Shown: piece after piece, positions 59,984 through 64,000 of the stretch
How positions within the stretch are numbered: position 1 is the stretch's first letter
How the letters are laid out: each line of letters starts with the position of its first letter
Assembly: GCA_046349955.1 (NCBI GenBank)
Contig: JAXMBI010000014.1
Span: 62,001-126,000 of the forward strand
Direction: 5' to 3'
DNA: 64,000 bases
Origin: JBGAPH01 sp046349955
GTDB lineage: Bacteria; Planctomycetota; Planctomycetia; Pirellulales; JBGAPH01
Position numbers and translations under genes: made by a program
Notes under the pieces: model-generated
The model's input: the letters and a program-made list of their open reading frames with translations, nothing else
Told to the model about the DNA's origin: nothing
Databases searched by the model: none

Positions 59984-61776
59984 GGCGTTTGTACGGCCGG
60001 CAGCGGCCGCCCTCGGACGGAGTCGTGGGCCAAAGGAGCTGGAATCGCCGGCCAAGCGGCCAGCCCTGTCTGCGCAGTGTTCGTGATTCGCCGCGCGCTC
60101 GACGGCAAGAATTCGGGACTGGCCGGGTCGCCGTAGCGGGCCGTGCGCCCCCACACCTGTGCCAAACTGTCTTGATAGAGGAGCGTCCAGTCTGCTGCCT
60201 GCTGCTCAAGCGTTTGCACGGCCAGCGGATAGCGGCGGTCCAGCAACACGAGCTCGAGCCGCGGATCGGTGAGCACGCGGCTGGGGTCGATCGGCCCCGA
60301 GGCCGCGTTGCGCTGCCGGCCGCCTGGGGCGTCACCGAGCAGCCAATCGAAGTGGGCGTCGATCGCCGACCACGGATAGCAGGTGTCGTAGCGGCCGTCG
60401 AACTGCACCGGGCTCCGCTCGCCGCGGGCGGCCAAGTAGTACTGCGCCCAGTTGAAGTTCACGAGCGTCGGGCCGTGCAGGTCGCGCTCGGCCATGAACT
60501 CGAGGGCCGCCACGGGGAACTCGTCGCGCTCCACCGTGAGTTCGGAAAGTCGCCAGGTCAGGACCGACGAGAGCAGCACACATGCCAGGGCAAACGCGCC
60601 GATCAGCCAGCGGCTGGGCGCCTGCGGCGCTGCGGCCGGTTGTGTGCCGGCCAACCGCTCGCGCAGCGATTCGAAGTGTCCCGGCAGCCAGAAGCCGACC
60701 AGGAGTGCGAAGAACGGGATGTGCCGCTGATGCTCGACTGACTGCCAGGCGGTGACGGCCAGCAGCATAAGCTGCGTGACATCGCGCGGCCGCCGCGTGC
60801 CAAGCACTGCGGCAACTGCAACTGCCGCCAGCAGCGCGAACGGCAAGAACACGCTGTCGCCCCAGGCTAGCGGCCCCCACTCAAAGATCTCAGGCCGCGG
60901 CACTTTCAACGATTGGTAAAGCCACGCCGGCAGCGCCAGTCCGTACGGCGTGAGCAACGTTGCCGCGCCAGACGCGATGCCTACAGCGGTCAGCATGGCC
61001 AGCGACGGCGCCGTCGCCGGCGGCCTGCGCCACAAGAACTCGAGCCCTCGGCAGCCGAGATAGGCCCAGAGCACCGCCAGGCCGGCGACGAACCCGCCAT
61101 GCGTGTTGGCCCAGACCGCGAACAGCGGTGGCGCGAACCACAGCCAGCGCAATCGCGGCTGCTGTTGCGGCCAGCCTGCAAAGGCCTGGTCGAGCAAGCA
61201 CACCAGCAGCCCGAAGAACGCGAAGCTGAACAACTGCGGCCGCACGGTCCAGTCGGCTGTCAGATTGATCGACACGAGGACGAGCACCGCGGAGAGCGTC
61301 GTCAGGCTCGCTCCCTGCCGCCGCGCTGCCCGCGCCAGCAGCGCGAGCAGACCCAGCCCGAGCAGGCATTTGAAGACGAGCAGGCCCGGTCCGCCCGCGG
61401 TGGCGGCGATGGCGCCGAAGGCGAACTCCGCCAGGTTCTCGTGATTGATCCAGGGATGCCCCACCGCCGTGTAGGTGTACGTGGCGTCGTGGGGCAGCGC
61501 GCGGGCGGCCAGCGCGTCTTGCCCGTAGCGCACGTGCCCCCAGAGGTCGGCTTCGGCGCTGCATGGGGAAAGCGCGATTGCGCAGCTCAGCCAGACAACG
61601 GCCAGCACCAGCCGATCGAGCAGCTTGCTTTGTGACGCGCGCGCCAGTGGAGGCGCAGGCGTCGGCAGCGGGGCCGCAATAGGCGTACGATCGAGCGGCG
61701 GGGCTGGGGCGATCGTCACGCGCACGAGCTCGGCAAGACGGGGGCGAAACGGCTCTCGAAGTCCTCGCGCAAGCAT
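59980..61776 (-). CDS. polytopic membrane protein, possible GT-C-type glycosyltransferase
   Basis: Protein of 598 residues with about 10-11 predicted membrane helices between residues 55 and 400, then a soluble C-terminal part. A Pro-rich N-terminus (about 20-50) precedes the first helix. SPCSAEADLWGHVRYGQDAL and the DATYTYTAVGHPWINHENLA segment place acidic and His residues just after a helix, as in GT-C enzymes such as ArnT or PMT, although the family is not certain. The C-terminal part has FDGRYDTCYPW and LTDPRLELVLLDRRYP. It is first of a two-gene unit with the GT2 (4-base overlap), which fits use of a lipid-linked sugar donor. Confidence 0.75.
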   Translation of the reverse strand: MLARGLREPFRPRLAELVRVTIAPAPPLDRTPIAAPLPTPAPPLARASQSKLLDRLVLAVVWLSCAIALSPCSAEADLWGHVRYGQDALAARALPHDATYTYTAVGHPWINHENLAEFAFGAIAATAGGPGLLVFKCLLGLGLLALLARAARRQGASLTTLSAVLVLVSINLTADWTVRPQLFSFAFFGLLVCLLDQAFAGWPQQQPRLRWLWFAPPLFAVWANTHGGFVAGLAVLWAYLGCRGLEFLWRRPPATAPSLAMLTAVGIASGAATLLTPYGLALPAWLYQSLKVPRPEIFEWGPLAWGDSVFLPFALLAAVAVAAVLGTRRPRDVTQLMLLAVTAWQSVEHQRHIPFFALLVGFWLPGHFESLRERLAGTQPAAAPQAPSRWLIGAFALACVLLSSVLTWRLSELTVERDEFPVAALEFMAERDLHGPTLVNFNWAQYYLAARGERSPVQFDGRYDTCYPWSAIDAHFDWLLGDAPGGRQRNAASGPIDPSRVLTDPRLELVLLDRRYPLAVQTLEQQAADWTLLYQDSLAQVWGRTARYGDPASPEFLPSSARRITNTAQTGLAAWPAIPAPLAHDSVRGRPLPAVQTP

Positions 61777-62085
61777 AGGCTAGACCAAGCCCCGCCGCGG
61801 GCGGCCGCGCCGTCATTCCCTAGGGCAACTGCCGGCCGAAACCGGGCCGCCACCGACCGTCGGTTGAGGCCGTTGCTCAAAAGCCGCTTGGGGGCTCCAT
61901 TTCGCTGTAAAACCACTCGATTTCCGTCTAACTCGAACGGAAAGCCTGCGGCCCGAGGCAGCCTCCACCCCTGATCCAACGGGCGGTCTGAGCTAAGCTA
62001 AGGGGGGACGGAATTCGCCGCTTGTTCAGGTCGTGCCGGCCGCAGCGACTTCCCTCTTTCTCCTTGGACCTTCGAGATTGGCGTC
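61777..62085. other. divergent intergenic region, nothing recognised
   Basis: This 309-base gap separates the minus-strand membrane protein gene and ugd. No clear promoter pair or hairpin was seen; a short CTAAGCTAAG repeat is at about 61993-62001. Confidence 0.35.
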
Positions 62086-63405
62086 ATGCAGATTGCGGTT
62101 GTGGGCACCGGCTACGTGGGTTTGGTCACGGGAACTTGTTTGGCCGACAGCGGCAACAACGTGACCTGCGTCGACATCGACGCCGCCAAAGTGGCGCGTT
62201 TACGGAAGGGGGAGATTCCGATTTACGAGCCGGGGCTTACCGAGCTTGTGCAGAGAAACGTGGCCGCCAAGCGACTAAGCTTCACCACCGATCTGGGAAC
62301 GGCTGTCACGAAGGCCAAGCTGGTGTTCTTGGCCGTTGGCACGCCCAGCTCCGACGATGGTTCGGCCGATCTGTCGGCGTTGTGGGCCGTGGTCGAGTCG
62401 TTGGCCCCGCACCTGCCGGCCGACGCCATCGTGATCACCAAGAGCACCGTGCCGGTCGGCACGAACGCCGGCATCTATCGCCGGTTGCAGGAGCTCACGG
62501 GGCGCGAGTGCGACGTGGCGAGCAACCCTGAGTTTCTCAAGGAAGGGGCCGCGCTCGACGACTTCATGAAGCCCGACCGCGTGGTCGTGGGCGTGCGGCG
62601 GCCGGAGGTGGCGGCCACGCTCCGCGAACTCTACGCGCCGTTCTTGCGCACGGAGAATCCGTTCCTGGTCATGTCGCCGGAGAGCGCCGAGATGACGAAA
62701 TATGTGGCCAACGCGCTGCTCTCGACCAAGATCAGCTTCATCAACGAGTTGGCTAACCTCTGCGAGCGGATGGTGGCCGACGTCAACGACGTGCGCCGCG
62801 GCATCGGCCACGACAGCCGCATCGGCTTCGCGTTCCTCTTCCCCGGCGTTGGCTACGGCGGCAGTTGTTTTCCCAAGGACGTGCGGGCATTGTCATCGAT
62901 GGCCCGGGCGCATGGAATCGAGCCGTTGATTCTGGACGCGGTCGACGAAGTGAACCGCCGCCAGAAAACGGTGCTCTGGCAGAAGATCGAGCAGCATTTC
63001 GCCGGCAAGCTCGCCGGCCGTACGATCGCCGTGTGGGGACTGGCGTTCAAGCCGCGGACCGACGACATTCGCGAAGCGCCAGCGCTCGCACTCATCGACC
63101 GCCTGCTGGCCGCCGGCGCCAAGGTGCAGGCGCACGACCCCGCGGCGATGGCCAACGTCCGCGCTCAATACGGCGACAGGTTGACCTACGCCGACACGCC
63201 GCTCGAGGCGCTCGAAGGGGCCGACGCGCTGGCGATCCTCACCGAGTGGGGCGAATTCCGCCACCCCGACTTCGCCGCCATGAAGGCCGCGCTCCGGTCG
63301 CCGGTGGTCTTCGACGGGCGAAACCTCTACGAGCCTGCCAAGATGAAGGCCGCGGGGTTCACCTACCACTGCATCGGCAGGCCGGCTGTGCAAGCGGGTG
63401 ACTGA
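62086..63405 (+). CDS. ugd: UDP-glucose 6-dehydrogenase
   Basis: NAD-dependent four-electron oxidation of UDP-glucose to UDP-glucuronate, a precursor for capsule or envelope sugars. The 439-residue protein has the NAD motif VVGTGYVGLVTGTCLA, YEPGLTELV, the STVPVGT loop, NPEFLKEGAALDDFM, and GYGGSCFPKDVRAL with the catalytic Cys (about residue 263). The hinge KYVANALLSTKISFINE and the C-terminal WGLAFKPRTDDIREAPAL are also present. The start gives the standard ATG-Q-I-A-V N-terminus; the Shine-Dalgarno sequence is weak. It lies next to the GT2 pair but on the other strand, so a joint role in cell-surface glycans is plausible. Confidence 0.96.
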   Translation: MQIAVVGTGYVGLVTGTCLADSGNNVTCVDIDAAKVARLRKGEIPIYEPGLTELVQRNVAAKRLSFTTDLGTAVTKAKLVFLAVGTPSSDDGSADLSALWAVVESLAPHLPADAIVITKSTVPVGTNAGIYRRLQELTGRECDVASNPEFLKEGAALDDFMKPDRVVVGVRRPEVAATLRELYAPFLRTENPFLVMSPESAEMTKYVANALLSTKISFINELANLCERMVADVNDVRRGIGHDSRIGFAFLFPGVGYGGSCFPKDVRALSSMARAHGIEPLILDAVDEVNRRQKTVLWQKIEQHFAGKLAGRTIAVWGLAFKPRTDDIREAPALALIDRLLAAGAKVQAHDPAAMANVRAQYGDRLTYADTPLEALEGADALAILTEWGEFRHPDFAAMKAALRSPVVFDGRNLYEPAKMKAAGFTYHCIGRPAVQAGD

Positions 63406-63522
63406 TTGCCCGCGGCAGGCCGCTGGCGGGGCGTTGTGCGGCGTGCCAGAATAGCCGCTTTGATTCGAGTGCATCCTGGTTCGCGGTGGGCGTGCCACGG
63501 ATGAAAAGCAAGCGGTGTTGCC

Positions 63523-64000
63523 ATGCCTGGCTCGCGTCGTTCCTTTCTCAAGACCTCACTGGCTTTGGCCGGCGCGCAGCTCGCGGCGGCCGGCGCGCGG
63601 CGAGCGGATGCTGCTTCCGACCACAGGCCGCTGCTGGCCTATGTCGGCACGTTCAGTTCGCCGCTGCGCGACACGCTGCCCACGCAGGTCGATCTGCCCC
63701 CCGGCAACGGCCGCGGCATTCACCGCTTCCAGGTGGACCGTGAAACGGGAGCGCTGTCGCCCGTCGGGGTCACCGAGTTGGGCACGAGCCCGAGCTGCTT
63801 GGCCGTGAGCGCCGATGGCAAGTTTCTGTATTCGGCCAACGAAACCGACCGCGCGGACCAGAGTGGGCAAGGAACCGTGAGCGCCTGGGCGATCAGCCCG
63901 GCGGACGGAGAATTGAAGCTGCTCAACACGGCGCCTTCAGGCGGCGCGGGGCCGACCTATGTGAGCCTGCATCCGCGCGGCCGGTTCCTCTTCGTGGCCA
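63523..64000 (+). CDS. exported lactonase-family (6-phosphogluconolactonase-like) beta-propeller, truncated by window edge
   Basis: About 159 residues are visible. A twin-arginine-like N-terminus (SRRSFLKTSLALAGAQ) is followed by LLAYVGTFSSPLRD, GIHRFQVDRETGALSPVG, LGTSPSCLAVSADGKFLYSANE, VSAWAISPADGELKLLN and PTYVSLHPRGRFLFVA. This repeated strand pattern is that of the YbhE/lactonase seven-bladed propeller. Related bacterial proteins are 6-phosphogluconolactonases or carboxymuconate-type lactonases; the export signal suggests an extracytoplasmic lactone. The 3' part lies outside the window. Confidence 0.88.
   Translation, partial: MPGSRRSFLKTSLALAGAQLAAAGARRADAASDHRPLLAYVGTFSSPLRDTLPTQVDLPPGNGRGIHRFQVDRETGALSPVGVTELGTSPSCLAVSADGKFLYSANETDRADQSGQGTVSAWAISPADGELKLLNTAPSGGAGPTYVSLHPRGRFLFVA

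Overview
The window is a compact, very GC-rich, gene-dense bacterial chromosome segment. It most likely comes from a planctomycete of the Pirellulales type. This is an inference from several independent signs: the LEPR-type N-terminus on a large secreted glycosidase, a TIGR03000-type domain, a PEP-CTERM protein, two Tat-exported Gfo/Idh/MocA dehydrogenases, sulfatase-modifying-enzyme-like and ThuA-like proteins, and a run of tiny membrane proteins that begin with a K-x-x-F-S-L-[RKS]-x-L-[LF] motif. I saw no tRNA, rRNA, CRISPR array, transposase or phage gene. Both ends cut genes (phnW at the left, a lactonase-family protein at the right).

Layout. 1-2956: a 2-aminoethylphosphonate catabolic operon on the minus strand (FAD oxidoreductase, phnX, phnW). 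3219-4595: a Tat Gfo/Idh/MocA protein. 4677-11545: a MoxR/DUF58/DUF4350/DUF4129 membrane-stress operon converging on an RDD-SpoIIM pair. 11879-14023: a TPR-like secreted protein and a stand-alone E2-type acyltransferase. 14238-14708: a striking Cys/Met-rich protein. 15126-17770: reverse transsulfuration (CBS plus cystathionine gamma-lyase). 17846-19969: a chromate-type transporter and a small membrane protein. 20266-23514: a decaying array of short membrane proteins. 23701-31851: extracellular and envelope proteins (GH18 chitinase-like protein, His/Asp-rich protein, PEP-CTERM protein, Tat dehydrogenase, formylglycine-generating-enzyme-like protein, ApbE).

31848-37078 is a light-signalling module: a bacteriophytochrome kinase, a single-domain receiver and a hybrid kinase, all on the minus strand. 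37401-45855 holds a U32 peptidase/hydroxylase fusion, a PQQ-propeller protein, molybdate transport genes with an extra tiny gene and no local modC, and two further Cys/Met-metabolism PLP enzymes, the last with a leader that carries an intrinsic terminator. 46530-54369 has a globin-coupled kinase, PepA, a UbiD-type decarboxylase and a divergent locus (hemerythrin plus universal stress protein against an NtrC-type activator). 54727-64000 has a lipoprotein, xerC, a ThuA-like protein, a VapBC-like pair, a GT2 plus polytopic membrane protein pair, ugd and the truncated lactonase gene.

The most interesting coherent system is at 46768-54369. Sequences matching the sigma-54 -24/-12 consensus sit on both sides of the divergent region between the universal stress protein gene and the NtrC-type activator gene, and a heme-globin sensor kinase without its own receiver lies nearby. 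This suggests an oxygen- or nitric-oxide-responsive sigma-54 regulon of hemerythrin plus universal stress protein. Other notable items are the Cys/Met-rich protein (about 39% Cys plus Met), the short-membrane-protein array with one in-frame amber codon and one frameshift, a five-copy REP-like palindrome family, and a candidate riboswitch or attenuator ahead of a transsulfuration enzyme.
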